Shown: positions 17,628-26,325 of the stretch, piece by piece | Layout of the letters: each line of letters opens with the position of its first letter | Position numbering within the stretch: position 1 is the stretch's first letter | NCBI GenBank assembly: GCA_016125455.1 | Contig: WGLS01000016.1 | Coordinates: forward strand, 1-48,324 | Direction: 5' to 3' | Length of the DNA stretch: 48,324 nucleotides | Source of the DNA: Alphaproteobacteria bacterium | Lineage (GTDB): Bacteria > Pseudomonadota > Alphaproteobacteria > Caulobacterales > Parvularculaceae | Notes under the pieces: generated by a model | The model's database searches: none | What the model saw: only the letters and a program-made list of their open reading frames with translations | Told to the model about the DNA's origin: nothing | Program-made: the position numbers and the translations under genes

Positions 17628-18197
17628 ATGTCTGCGCTCTATAGACTGAGAGCTTACCTGTCTTCCAGCGACGAAAGCCTGCTGGCGTTCGGGCGCCGCA
17701 CCGCCGTCGACCCCGTGCATATTCTCGAAGCGGCCGAAGGTCGACGGGCGCTGACCCTTGTCGAGGCGCGGCGGGTCGAAGCCGCGTCTGATGGCGCCGT
17801 CGCCAGCGAGGACCTCATTCAGGCGCCCGGCGGCGCTTCGGCAGAGGTCAGCGATCTTGCCAATCGGCGCAAGCGCGGCGTCAGCGCAACTTCCGGTGGC
17901 AACATCTTGCCGGATGATTTCGCGTCGATGTTGCGCCCGGAACTCGTCCGGGCCGTCGGCGTCAGGGATGGCGAAGCGACCGCCCTCGTCAATCTCGCTT
18001 GCGATGCGGTCCGTCACACGACTCTTGCCGTGGCGGCTGATTCTGCGGCGGCTCGCGCTGAGGTTCTTCCTCGAGTTCTGCGGCTAGTTCTGACAGAAAT
18101 TCTCGAAGAGTTTGCGGCGAACCGTGATCGCCCTGAAGGGCCGAACCGTCAGGCGGCGGAGATATCGAACCGGATCCTGGGCGGCGCCCGCTACTGA
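17628..18197 (+). CDS. Hypothetical protein with Cro/YdaS-like N-terminal helix-turn-helix
   Basis: The product is 189 residues. The first ~60 (SALYRLRAYLSSSDESLLAF, GRRTAVDPVHILEAAEGRRA, LTLVEARRVEAASDG) have the spacing of a phage-type Cro/YdaS helix-turn-helix, in which valine/alanine-rich helices precede a 'VDPVHILEAAEG' turn. The C-terminal half is helical (LVNLACDAVRHTTLAV, VLPRVLRLVLTEILEEFAAN) and may mediate oligomerisation. The final 209 bases overlap a minus-strand ORF. A DNA-binding role is inferred from the N-terminus only. Confidence 0.6.
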   Translation: MSALYRLRAYLSSSDESLLAFGRRTAVDPVHILEAAEGRRALTLVEARRVEAASDGAVASEDLIQAPGGASAEVSDLANRRKRGVSATSGGNILPDDFASMLRPELVRAVGVRDGEATALVNLACDAVRHTTLAVAADSAAARAEVLPRVLRLVLTEILEEFAANRDRPEGPNRQAAEISNRILGGARY

Positions 18198-18324
18198 CCG
18201 GCGCCGTCGCCGTCCGTCGCTCGCCCAGCAGCGCCGAGCGCGCCTTGCGCTTCGCCATGCGCCACATCGTTCGCGCGATGCGAGCAGCGTAGGCTTCTTC
18301 GTCGGCTCCCTTGTCCTCGGACAT
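17989..18324 (-). CDS. Small acidic/basic protein, overlapping the HTH gene antisense
   Basis: The ORF is 111 residues. It begins MSEDKGADEEAYAARIARTM and has a second, basic helix (RMAKRKARSALLGE), then a proline/serine-rich middle and an acidic helix (LREFLSELAAELEEE). The start is well formed: GGAG six bases before the ATG at 18324. About 209 bases overlap the 3' end of the plus-strand HTH gene. The protein-like N-terminus lies outside the overlap, which supports at least the 5' part being coding. No family recognised. Confidence 0.45.
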   Translation of the reverse strand: MSEDKGADEEAYAARIARTMWRMAKRKARSALLGERRTATAPVSSGRRPGSGSISPPPDGSALQGDHGSPQTLREFLSELAAELEEEPQREPPQNQPPRQESCDGPHRKRD

Positions 18325-18401
18325 TCAACGCTCCGTAACGCCGCGGCGAAAAGGCCGCAGCCGTGAGCTGCAATACCAACTATCGGTTGCGCTCGTATTA
18401 G

Positions 18402-18448
18402 TATAATCCGTCTTATTGCTAGCGCAAAAGTTGCATCGCGATCGCAAC
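18402..18448 (+). promoter_or_regulatory. Candidate promoter and GTTGC dyad before the 104-residue gene
   Basis: TATAAT at 18402-18407 is a perfect -10 box. GTTGCATCGCGATCGCAAC (18430-18448) is an inverted repeat of GTTGC/GCAAC around a 9-base centre, and GTTGCATCG recurs at 18461-18469. Another GTTGC sits at 18386-18390. The -35 is unclear. These could be sites for the neighbouring HTH-like protein. Confidence 0.5.
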
Positions 18449-18474
18449 GTCTTTAACGGAGTTGCATCGAAAAG

Positions 18475-18789
18475 ATGACCAAAGACGTAAAAAAAGAGCA
18501 AATCGAACTGTTGCGTTTTGAAAGGAAACTCGTTGGTCTGGCGGCTGTTCTGGCGGCGGCGGGCCCGACGGTCGCTTCGGCGGCGGAGAAAACGGGGGGC
18601 GATGCGTCGCTTGGCGCGTATCGGGAAATTTCCGACGCCCTTGTGAAACTGGCTGACGCCACGACCGCCGCCCACCAGGCGGTTGAGGCGGCCGCGACGC
18701 AGGCGGGCGTCGACTTCATGCAGGCGAACGGCTTGCCGAAGGCGCCGCCTGCGGCGGAGGTCGTCCGATCACTGCTTGGGATTGGCTGA
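18475..18789 (+). CDS. Hypothetical 104-residue protein
   Basis: It begins MTKDVKKEQIELLRFERKLV, then a hydrophobic segment GLAAVLAAAGPTVASAAEK and a long alanine-rich helical stretch (ISDALVKLADATTAAHQAVE, AAATQAGVDFMQANGLPKAP). The early hydrophobic run could be a signal or membrane anchor but sits after a 20-residue charged head. A perfect -10 box and a GTTGC dyad lie upstream, and the stop TGA (18787-18789) overlaps the frame of a following membrane-protein ORF. I do not recognise the family. Confidence 0.6.
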   Translation: MTKDVKKEQIELLRFERKLVGLAAVLAAAGPTVASAAEKTGGDASLGAYREISDALVKLADATTAAHQAVEAAATQAGVDFMQANGLPKAPPAAEVVRSLLGIG

Positions 18790-18830
18790 CGGTTTCATTC
18801 TACGCGGCGGCCTTAACCGTCGCGTTTGCC

Positions 18831-19220
18831 TTGTCGCGGTCGTCCCGGTCAGCGTCGCTGGTCGGGGCGGCTGCGGCGCTGGCGGTCTGCTGGGTGGCGT
18901 GCCTCATTGCGTATTTCTTGCTGGATGGGGCCGAGTCGCTTTTCGCAGCGCTTATACTGTTGAACGCTGCGATGGCGATATATTTCTATCGGCGATCGCG
19001 CGGGTCGTGGTTGCCCGTGCCGCTGTGCTTCGCCCATGGGGCGTTGTGCTCGTGGTACGCAGCGCTTTGCATTTTCGAACTCGACGTTCGCGGCGCGTGG
19101 TTGTGGACGGCCGCAACGGCGAACAGGATATTCGACCTGGAAATCCTGTACGTGATCGGCGCGGCGTCCTACCGGCGGGCCCGACTGGAAGCGCGGGCGA
19201 GAACCGGCGAACGATCCTAG
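18831..19220 (+). CDS. Small integral membrane protein of unknown function
   Basis: The ORF carries about four hydrophobic segments: SLVGAAAALAVCWVACLIAY, LFAALILLNAAMAIYFY, PLCFAHGALCSWYAALCIF, and a weaker one near IFDLEILYVIGAASY, ending in a basic tail. The listed start is a TTG at 18831 with no ribosome-binding site. The same frame is open further upstream through DWLTVSFYAAALTVAFAL, which looks like an additional membrane helix overlapping the previous gene's stop, so the real start may be a non-ATG codon in that overlap (translational coupling). A phage-holin-like or small accessory membrane protein is possible; not assigned. Confidence 0.45.
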   Translation: MSRSSRSASLVGAAAALAVCWVACLIAYFLLDGAESLFAALILLNAAMAIYFYRRSRGSWLPVPLCFAHGALCSWYAALCIFELDVRGAWLWTAATANRIFDLEILYVIGAASYRRARLEARARTGERS

Positions 19221-19269
19221 ATCATGGGTACAAAGATGGCATGGACGATCGGTCGACGATCCTATGGCG

Positions 19270-22200
19270 TCAGAAGTCGACCTTCCAGTTCGCCGACACC
19301 GTCTGGTCGCCGTCCTGTTTGAGTTCGGTTTCCACCGTGATCGAATTGGTCAGTTCGTACTCGACGCGCACGGCGCCTTCGTCGCCGCGGGCGCTCTGGG
19401 TCGCTGAAACAAAGAGGCCGTCGGCGACGTATTTGCCCACCGTCAGCGACTGGGAGCCGGACGCGTTGTCGAGGTCGAGGTTCAGCATGTCGAGACCAAG
19501 CGCTGCGCGCGCCTTGCCTGTGACGCCGCCGCCGCCGCCGCCGAACGGACCTGCGCCGGAAAGCTGGGCGAGGGTCTGGGCGATTTGCAGGGATTCAACG
19601 GCCGTCAGGTCGCGAGCAGGCTTGCCGAACAAAATGAGCGCCATGATGTCCTCTCGCGGCAAAGACGGCGACGAGCTCAAGGTTATCTCCGGCGCCGTCG
19701 CTCGCCCGCCGACGTTCAACGCCGCAACGACATCGTTTGGCGTCTCGTACTCCGCAACGATTCTGAGTCGCGGATTGTTAGCTTGCAGGCGATCAAAGAT
19801 GATTTCGCCGTCGGCAATCGCAAAGCGCCGCCCGGCGAAATCGAGCGCGCCACGGCGCAGATCAATTCGTCCGAGGACAGATGGCTCTGCGCTCGTTCCG
19901 GCGACGTTGAGGTCGGCCTGCCATTCGCTTTCCAGGCCGAGCCCCCTGACAAAAAGCTCCTGCGGCGCGGTTATTTTCAGGTCGAGGCGGATGGGGGATC
20001 CGGCCGCCGCCTCGCCAGCGCCCGCAACGTTGCCTCGAGCTGTCCCATTGCCGGCTGAATTTCCAGTCCCGGCGCCAAGGTCCCCCGCAACGCCGCTTTC
20101 GCCGGGGGCGGCGTCAATGATTTCCACGGGCGTAAATCCGCCGGCCGGCGGCGGCGCCAAGGCTACGTTCAGCGCATCGATCTTGATGGCGCCAACCGCC
20201 GCGAGGTCGTCAAGCGCGCCGGCGAGCTCGATCTTTCCGGTCGCCTTTAGGCTCTCGACCATCTGCGCAGAAACTTCCGCGCCCTCAAGACGCAATTCCG
20301 ACCGCAGTGAAGACGCGTCGCCAAGGTCGAGATCGCCCGTCAGAAACATCGTCGGCTGGTCCTGCGCAGCGCCCGAGGCTTCGCCTTCGAACGTGACGTG
20401 CGTGCCCTCCCGCCGAGCCGCAGCTTTGGCGCGGGCCCCGATATTCACGAGGCTGAGGCCGCTGGCCGTTTCGGTATAGGCGCCGTTTGCGAGCGAGAGG
20501 TCGCCGTCGATCTGGGGCTCGGCCAGCGAGCCGGCGAGGGTTAGCGCAAGTGCAGCGTCGCCTTCGAGAGGTTGCGCCGCCGGCGGTCCGAGTTGGGCAA
20601 TTGTCTCCGCTCGGCCCTCGTATTCGACCGTGCCGGCAAGCGCGCCGGACGTGTCGATCGAAAGGCTTTCGCCCCGGACAAGGCGGAGCGGCAGGGCGAC
20701 ATCCAGCTTCAGGCCTTCGACGCCGCCATCGACCGCCGCATCGACGATGTTGAGGGACGCGCCGTCCCACAACAGGTCGACCGCCACCGGCGACGCTGTT
20801 TGGTCTGCGAAGATCGGACGCGCGACGAGACTGCCCATCCCGGCCTGTGGTTCATCCGTATCCGCCGAAAATCTCAGGTCTATAGCCGCCGGCGATCCGG
20901 GGGGCGCGAACCCTTTCGTCATGATTTCGCCGCGCCAACGAGTCGACGCAATCCGGGCGTCAATCGCGATGTCGCCGCTGACGCCGAGATTGAGCTTCAG
21001 CCCGGCGATTGAGACCCCGTCGTCAAAGGTGAACAAGGCCGGCTGGACCAGCTTGTAGGGCTCGCGGTCGACGGTCGCGGAGAAGCTATCGAGCCGAAGG
21101 CTCGTTGCATTCGACAGCGAGAGGACGCCCTCCAGCGATAGGACGTTGACGGACGGTCCGCCGCTGGCGATCGACTGGGCAGCAAGGGTCAAGGGCGCCG
21201 CGTCGAGCGGTCCGCCGATTTCAAAGCGCAGACCCTCGATGCCGGCGCCGGCGATGGCGAGGCGTTCTGCGCTGACAAGGGCGGCGACATTGTCGTTCGC
21301 CGTCGAATAGCTCGCTTCGAGGGCGATGTCGCCGACCACGGAAAGGCCGGGGAACGGCGTCGCGCCCTCATTGCCGGAATAGGTGAAGGCCGCGCGGAAT
21401 TCATCGAGGGTCCTTGAGGCCACGGCATTGCCCGAGAGGCGAAAGTTCTGGCCAAGTAAAGAAATGACAGGAGCGGCCACGGCGCCGTCGTCCATGGTTT
21501 CCACTTCCGCGGTCAGCCTTCCGTCGCCGGCCGCGGCGCGGGCATCGACGCGGCCAGTGGGTCGCGACGGCAAGCCGCGAAGGGCGATGGTCGTCGCGGC
21601 TGCTGGAATTGCGTCGTCGTTGATGGCGATCCTTGGCGTCGCGAGACTGGCGTCGACCGCGAGATCTGACAGCGCGCCGCGAATGCTTGCGTCGCCGGAT
21701 ATCACGCCTGAGGGCGCTATATCCTGCGCAAAGACCGCTATGAGCGACGGCCGCAGGGACAGGGTCACAGCGGCATCAATTTCCTCTGAAGCCTGGCTGA
21801 ATGCGGCGCGGCCGGCGCCAACCGGTTCGCCGGCGAATGACGCCGCAAGGTCGGCGACCTCGATGACGCCTCCTGCGTCGGCATCAAGCCGGAACGTAAT
21901 GCTGGCGGGCCCGACAGGCGATTGAGCGGGGCCGAGAAGCGTCGCCAGCTCCGGCGCGTCGAGCGAAACGAGACCTTCGATTTCGGACGCAAGGTCGGTG
22001 CGGCCGTCGGCGACCTTCAGCGACAAGGCCGATGCGGCGACGTCGAAGGCGATGGAATAGGGCAGGCCGCGCCGACCAGCGGCGGCAATCTCGGCGCGCG
22101 CCTCGATGGTCTCGCCGAGTCGTTCGCGCACAAGCGCCGGCGCGAGTGGGCCGGGCGTCACGGTAAACGTTGCGCGCGCGGCGTCGAGATCCCCGCCGCG

Positions 22201-23202
22201 GCCGGGCCAGATTTCAATTTCGCCGTTTGCGGTCGCAATGTCGGCGCGGATTTCGTCAATCGACAGCCTCAACCCCTGAACCCTTCCGCGTTCGACGGTT
22301 TCAGCTGTTGCAACCATTGAGATCCGGGGGCCGACGGCGTCACGGATTGCGGCAAGATCATCGCCCGGCCGCGCGTCGCCGACGATCCTGAGCGTTGAGA
22401 AGTCCAGGAGATCCAGCTCAAGTTCGACATCAATTGCCGCAAGCGCGCCGACTTCGACGTCGATGCCGGCATTGAATGAGCTTGCCGGCGCGTCGCCATT
22501 GATCCGAACGGATGTCGGTCCGTTCGCGTTGAGCAGTTGCGAAATTGCGCCGTCCGCCTCGCTGTCCGCTTCGATGTCGAGGGCGACGCGGCCGCTTTGC
22601 CGATCGTATCCGATCGTCGCTGTGACGATATCGGAGCCTCCCGCCTCGATGATGGTTGCGCCAATATCGACCGCGCCGTTTGAAATCCGTGCGGCGCCTT
22701 CCGCCGACAGAGAATAGGCGCGGCCCGCGACTGCTGGCGCAACGGTGAATTCAGAGACCTGGAGAGCGCCGATCTCGATGTTGGGCAGGTCATCGGGCAG
22801 CGTCGGCAGTTCAACCGGTCCGTCATCGGACGGGTGGGCGTCGGCCGGCCGGGACGGCGGCGGACGGAGCAGGCGCCCACCGTCGATTGCGGCCAGGTCG
22901 ACCAAGACCTTCTTTGAAACAAGAGCGGTCGGCCGCCATCTCGCTTCGATCCGGTCAATGATTAGCCAGGGGCCTTCCGAATCCGAAAGAACCACGTCTT
23001 CGATGACGAGCACGCCCGGCAGCGGGCCGGTCAGTCGCCCGATCGTCGCCTCGCCCCCGAGCGCATTCGCGATCTGGCCCTCCGCGACGCTGGCGAGGAA
23101 ACCCCGGCCAGCGCTCGTGTAAAGCGTCGACGCGACGATCATGACGAGGGACGCCGCGAGCACGAGGACGCTGAACGCGATGATGACAAATGCCTTTTTC
23201 AT
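19270..23202 (-). CDS. tamB: Translocation and assembly module subunit TamB
   Basis: TamB is an inner-membrane-anchored periplasmic beta-taco protein that, with TamA, takes part in outer-membrane protein or lipid transport. The 1310-residue product has one N-terminal membrane helix (VIIAFSVLVLAASLVMIVAS), a very long beta-repetitive middle (many short D/A/G-rich strands), and the C-terminal TamB domain (DUF490): DIMALILFGKPARDLTAVES, LGLDMLNLDLDNASGSQSLT, VGKYVADGLFVSATQS, ending VSANWKVDF. Around residues 1035-1065 there is a low-complexity Gly/Ala-rich insert (AGDLGAGTGNSAGNG...). The start overlaps the tamA stop (TGATG at 23200-23204). Confidence 0.95.
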   Translation of the reverse strand: MKKAFVIIAFSVLVLAASLVMIVASTLYTSAGRGFLASVAEGQIANALGGEATIGRLTGPLPGVLVIEDVVLSDSEGPWLIIDRIEARWRPTALVSKKVLVDLAAIDGGRLLRPPPSRPADAHPSDDGPVELPTLPDDLPNIEIGALQVSEFTVAPAVAGRAYSLSAEGAARISNGAVDIGATIIEAGGSDIVTATIGYDRQSGRVALDIEADSEADGAISQLLNANGPTSVRINGDAPASSFNAGIDVEVGALAAIDVELELDLLDFSTLRIVGDARPGDDLAAIRDAVGPRISMVATAETVERGRVQGLRLSIDEIRADIATANGEIEIWPGRGGDLDAARATFTVTPGPLAPALVRERLGETIEARAEIAAAGRRGLPYSIAFDVAASALSLKVADGRTDLASEIEGLVSLDAPELATLLGPAQSPVGPASITFRLDADAGGVIEVADLAASFAGEPVGAGRAAFSQASEEIDAAVTLSLRPSLIAVFAQDIAPSGVISGDASIRGALSDLAVDASLATPRIAINDDAIPAAATTIALRGLPSRPTGRVDARAAAGDGRLTAEVETMDDGAVAAPVISLLGQNFRLSGNAVASRTLDEFRAAFTYSGNEGATPFPGLSVVGDIALEASYSTANDNVAALVSAERLAIAGAGIEGLRFEIGGPLDAAPLTLAAQSIASGGPSVNVLSLEGVLSLSNATSLRLDSFSATVDREPYKLVQPALFTFDDGVSIAGLKLNLGVSGDIAIDARIASTRWRGEIMTKGFAPPGSPAAIDLRFSADTDEPQAGMGSLVARPIFADQTASPVAVDLLWDGASLNIVDAAVDGGVEGLKLDVALPLRLVRGESLSIDTSGALAGTVEYEGRAETIAQLGPPAAQPLEGDAALALTLAGSLAEPQIDGDLSLANGAYTETASGLSLVNIGARAKAAARREGTHVTFEGEASGAAQDQPTMFLTGDLDLGDASSLRSELRLEGAEVSAQMVESLKATGKIELAGALDDLAAVGAIKIDALNVALAPPPAGGFTPVEIIDAAPGESGVAGDLGAGTGNSAGNGTARGNVAGAGEAAAGSPIRLDLKITAPQELFVRGLGLESEWQADLNVAGTSAEPSVLGRIDLRRGALDFAGRRFAIADGEIIFDRLQANNPRLRIVAEYETPNDVVAALNVGGRATAPEITLSSSPSLPREDIMALILFGKPARDLTAVESLQIAQTLAQLSGAGPFGGGGGGVTGKARAALGLDMLNLDLDNASGSQSLTVGKYVADGLFVSATQSARGDEGAVRVEYELTNSITVETELKQDGDQTVSANWKVDF

Positions 23203-24998
23203 CAGAAAGGTTGTCCCAGAGAGATGTAGAGCTGCCAGGCGCGATCCGACGACCTGCGTTCAAGCGGCAGCGCAAAGTCGACGCGCAACGGACCGATCGC
23301 GGAAAGATATCGGGCGCCCACGCCGGCCCCGACGAGGTAGTCGCCGGCAATGTCGGGCGTTGACTGCGAGCTCACCGTGCCCGCGTCGATGAATGCCGCG
23401 GCCTGAATCGAACTCGTAACCTTGTAGCGCGTCTCCAAGGCCGCCTCCACCACCGACCGTCCGCCGATAGGTATCGTGTCGCGAAGCAGCGGGCCGACGG
23501 CCTGGAAGTCGTAGCCGCGCACCGAAGATCCGCCACCGGAATAAAATCTCCGGTCGAGGGGAATGTCGTCGAGCCCGGCGCCGAAGATTGATCCAACACG
23601 AACGCGCCCGGCGACGGTGAACTTCTCCTCGTTTCCGAAATTGCGTCGCGTTCGCGCGGCAAGTTCGGCTTGCGTGAAGACTGACGAACCGAAATACGGC
23701 GTAAGCGACACGCTCGCGCGCGCGCCCTTCGACAGGGCAAGCGGGTCATCCTCCGTGTCCCACACCGCAAGCAGCGGGAAAGAAACAAAATAGGTGCGCT
23801 GGTTCACGCCCTCCGCTTCGATCCGGGAGGTTTCGAGCGATATGCCGCCGCGCGTCTCAAGCCGCCGCTCGAACCAGAATTTCGATACGCCTGCCCCGAT
23901 CGAAAAGGTTCGTGCGTCAAACGCTTCGGTGGTGCTGTTGGTGAAGCTCGTGGAGGCGTAGGCCGACCCGGGCAGAACGGGAAACGGCTTGTTGAAGGTG
24001 ACCGTGGCTTCCTGTTCGATCTCGCTTGCCGCGACGTCGAAGCGCGCGGTTTCGCCGGCGCCGAAGACATTGCGGTATTCGAGGAAAAGACGCCCGCCGA
24101 CGCCTTCGACAGTGGAAAACGATACGCCGACGCCGAACGTCCGGGGTTTGCGTTCCTCGACCGTCGCGACGACCGGCGCCTCGCCATCGTCGTCTGGCGC
24201 GCCCGGGGCGACATCGACGCTGGAAAAGATATTGGTCGCGATCAGCCGATTCTGGAATGCGATCAGCTTTCCCTGGTCGAATTGCTCGCCGTCCCGCCAG
24301 GTGGCGAGCTTGCGAAGATAGTCTTCATCCGTGCGCCGCGTTCCTTGCAACTCAAGCTGGCCGAACGAGGCGCGAGGGCCGCTTTCAATCTCATAGATGG
24401 CTCGGGCGCGCGCCGAGCCGCCGATAAGTTCAACTTTCCGGCCGACGGCGCGCGCCTGCGGATAGCCAGCGTTCCAGAAGCCCTGCACGAGCGCCCGTTG
24501 GACGGCGGCAAGCGCTTCGCCATTTGGCGCTGGCGTCGTGTCGACGCCAAGCTCGCTTGCGGATCGCGGTCGATCCTCCGGACCGTCATCGAGGAAAACG
24601 ACGACATGTTCGGCAATCTCGTATCGCGGGCCCGGCTCCGCGACGATAGTGGCGTTGATCTTTTCCTCGCCTTCGGCCGTGACGAGGTTCAAGCGCGCCG
24701 TCGCCTTGTAGTAACCGGAAGCCTTCAGCGCATTGGCGATGGCCAGGGCGTCATTTCGGCCGGCGCGCCGGACGGCTGCCGAGGTTGGAAACGCTCGCTC
24801 CTCGCGGGCCAGATCTGACAAGGCCAGCAGCCGCTCCCTCAGCTCTTCCGGCGCGCCTTCTAGCTTGATGTCATAGCGTTCAGCGGCCTCGGCGACGCCA
24901 TAGAGCGCAAGGCTTGCCCAGACGCCCGTCGCCGAACCGATCCGCAAGCCGTGGCGACGACGTGTTTGACTGTCTCGCGGCCCGGCCGTCTGGATCAT
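23202..24998 (-). CDS. tamA: Translocation and assembly module outer-membrane protein TamA
   Basis: An Omp85-family protein of 598 residues: a signal-like N-terminus (GSATGVWASLALYGVAEAAE), three POTRA-type modules (~residues 40-270; for example GELEDQ-like segments ASFGQLELQGTRRTDEDYLR), and a 16-strand barrel with the L6 motif SSVRGYDFQAVGP in RFYSGGGSSVRGY. It ends with DRAWQLYISLGQPF, whose terminal Phe is the beta-signal for BAM insertion. TamA and TamB are overlapping genes, the usual operon arrangement. Confidence 0.93.
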   Translation of the reverse strand: MIQTAGPRDSQTRRRHGLRIGSATGVWASLALYGVAEAAERYDIKLEGAPEELRERLLALSDLAREERAFPTSAAVRRAGRNDALAIANALKASGYYKATARLNLVTAEGEEKINATIVAEPGPRYEIAEHVVVFLDDGPEDRPRSASELGVDTTPAPNGEALAAVQRALVQGFWNAGYPQARAVGRKVELIGGSARARAIYEIESGPRASFGQLELQGTRRTDEDYLRKLATWRDGEQFDQGKLIAFQNRLIATNIFSSVDVAPGAPDDDGEAPVVATVEERKPRTFGVGVSFSTVEGVGGRLFLEYRNVFGAGETARFDVAASEIEQEATVTFNKPFPVLPGSAYASTSFTNSTTEAFDARTFSIGAGVSKFWFERRLETRGGISLETSRIEAEGVNQRTYFVSFPLLAVWDTEDDPLALSKGARASVSLTPYFGSSVFTQAELAARTRRNFGNEEKFTVAGRVRVGSIFGAGLDDIPLDRRFYSGGGSSVRGYDFQAVGPLLRDTIPIGGRSVVEAALETRYKVTSSIQAAAFIDAGTVSSQSTPDIAGDYLVGAGVGARYLSAIGPLRVDFALPLERRSSDRAWQLYISLGQPF

Positions 24999-25201
24999 TG
25001 CTCACCGAAAAACACATACTTGATTGATATTTTGAATATCCCGCGTCGGCATCCAACGCCACACCTGCGGCGCCATTGCGTCTCTGGCGACCCGTGCGGC
25101 GAATGCGCCGCGCCCGCCGTGACAAGGCAGGCGGTCTTGGGGTAGGCGACCCGTTGATCGCCGCGTCAGGATCGGCCCGGCGCTTCGAAGGACCCTCAGT
25201 T

Positions 25202-26290
25202 ATGGCTCACCCGCTAAGCGGCTCTGACCCCGCCACGCTCGCCGCTGTGTTGCGTCGGGCCGGCGCGCCGACCAAGATGCTCACATTCACCGGGATTGCC
25301 GCGTCGATCGTCGCTCGCCAGCCCTTCTCCATTGGCGAGCGCATCGTGATGGACTCGCGCCTGCCGCGAAAGGACGACCTGCCGCCGCCGATATTCCTGC
25401 TGGGGCATTGGCGTTCAGGAACGACCCACCTCTACAATATACTGACAAAGAGCGGGGACTTCGGCTATGTCCCGCCGATCGCCACCGGGTTGCCATGGGA
25501 CCTTTTCGGCATTGCTCGCGCCCTTCGGCCAGCGCTTGAGCGCGCGTTGCCAAAGCACCGCTATATCGACAAGATTCCGGTTAACCCGGACAGCCCGCAA
25601 GAAGACGAAATCGCGATCGCGAACATGTCGGAGCTGTCGTTCTATCACGGCATCTACTTTCCCCGGGCGTTTGCCGAGTTCCTTCATCGCGGCCTTTTCT
25701 TTGACGGCTGCCGGCCCGATGAGATCGAACAGTGGCAGGCGCGTTTCATTTATCTCCTGCGCAAGCTGTCCAAGCTGCAGGGCGACAAGCCAATGATGAT
25801 CAAAAACCCGGTCTACACCGGGCGGTTCGCGATGCTGATGGAAATGTTCCCGTCTGCGAAGTTCGTTCATATCCATCGAAACCCCTACGATGTCTTTGTT
25901 TCGATGAGAAATTTCTATCGCAAGCTTTTGCAGGAATTCGCCCTGCAGGATTATGGGCACGTCGATATCGATGAGACGATCTTCAGCGTCTACGATCGCA
26001 TGATGCGCAACCTGGAACGGGATGCTGCGGACGCGTCGCCAAACAGGTATGTGGAACTGCGCTACGACGATCTCGATGCTGACCCCATGGCGGCAATAGA
26101 CGAGGTCTACCGGCGCCTGGCATTGCCCGGATTTGAGGCTGCCCGGCCGAAATTCGAGGCTTATCTGGCGTCGGTGAAGACGTTCGAGAAGAACCGTTTC
26201 ACTTATGACGAGACGGACGCGGCGAAAGTCGCCGACCGGATGGCCCATTTCATCGACAAGTGGGGTTACACGGCGCCCGATCGTCGATAA
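25202..26290 (+). CDS. PAPS-dependent sulfotransferase
   Basis: The enzyme would transfer a sulfonate from 3'-phosphoadenylyl sulfate to an acceptor hydroxyl. The 362-residue product has the 5'-phosphosulfate loop FLLGHWRSGTTHLYNIL (residues ~65-81) and the 3'-phosphate motif KFVHIHRNPYDVFVSMRNFY. Central DKPMMIKNPVYTGRFAMLME fits the sulfotransferase fold. I took the ATG at 25202, with AAGGA 11 bases upstream; a frame from 25076 adds only arginine-rich, non-coding-looking residues. It leads a plus-strand run with a paraoxonase-like lipoprotein and hpnA, overlapping the lipoprotein's longer frame, and lies divergent from tamA. The acceptor is unknown. Confidence 0.9.
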   Translation: MAHPLSGSDPATLAAVLRRAGAPTKMLTFTGIAASIVARQPFSIGERIVMDSRLPRKDDLPPPIFLLGHWRSGTTHLYNILTKSGDFGYVPPIATGLPWDLFGIARALRPALERALPKHRYIDKIPVNPDSPQEDEIAIANMSELSFYHGIYFPRAFAEFLHRGLFFDGCRPDEIEQWQARFIYLLRKLSKLQGDKPMMIKNPVYTGRFAMLMEMFPSAKFVHIHRNPYDVFVSMRNFYRKLLQEFALQDYGHVDIDETIFSVYDRMMRNLERDAADASPNRYVELRYDDLDADPMAAIDEVYRRLALPGFEAARPKFEAYLASVKTFEKNRFTYDETDAAKVADRMAHFIDKWGYTAPDRR

Positions 26291-26325
26291 TCTTTGCATT
26301 CGGGGAAACGGGTTCGAGCGGGGCT

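Noticed and set aside
18683-20479. 598-residue plus-strand ORF
   Set aside because: It runs antisense through the tamB gene and its translation is Arg/Ser/Pro-rich without domains.
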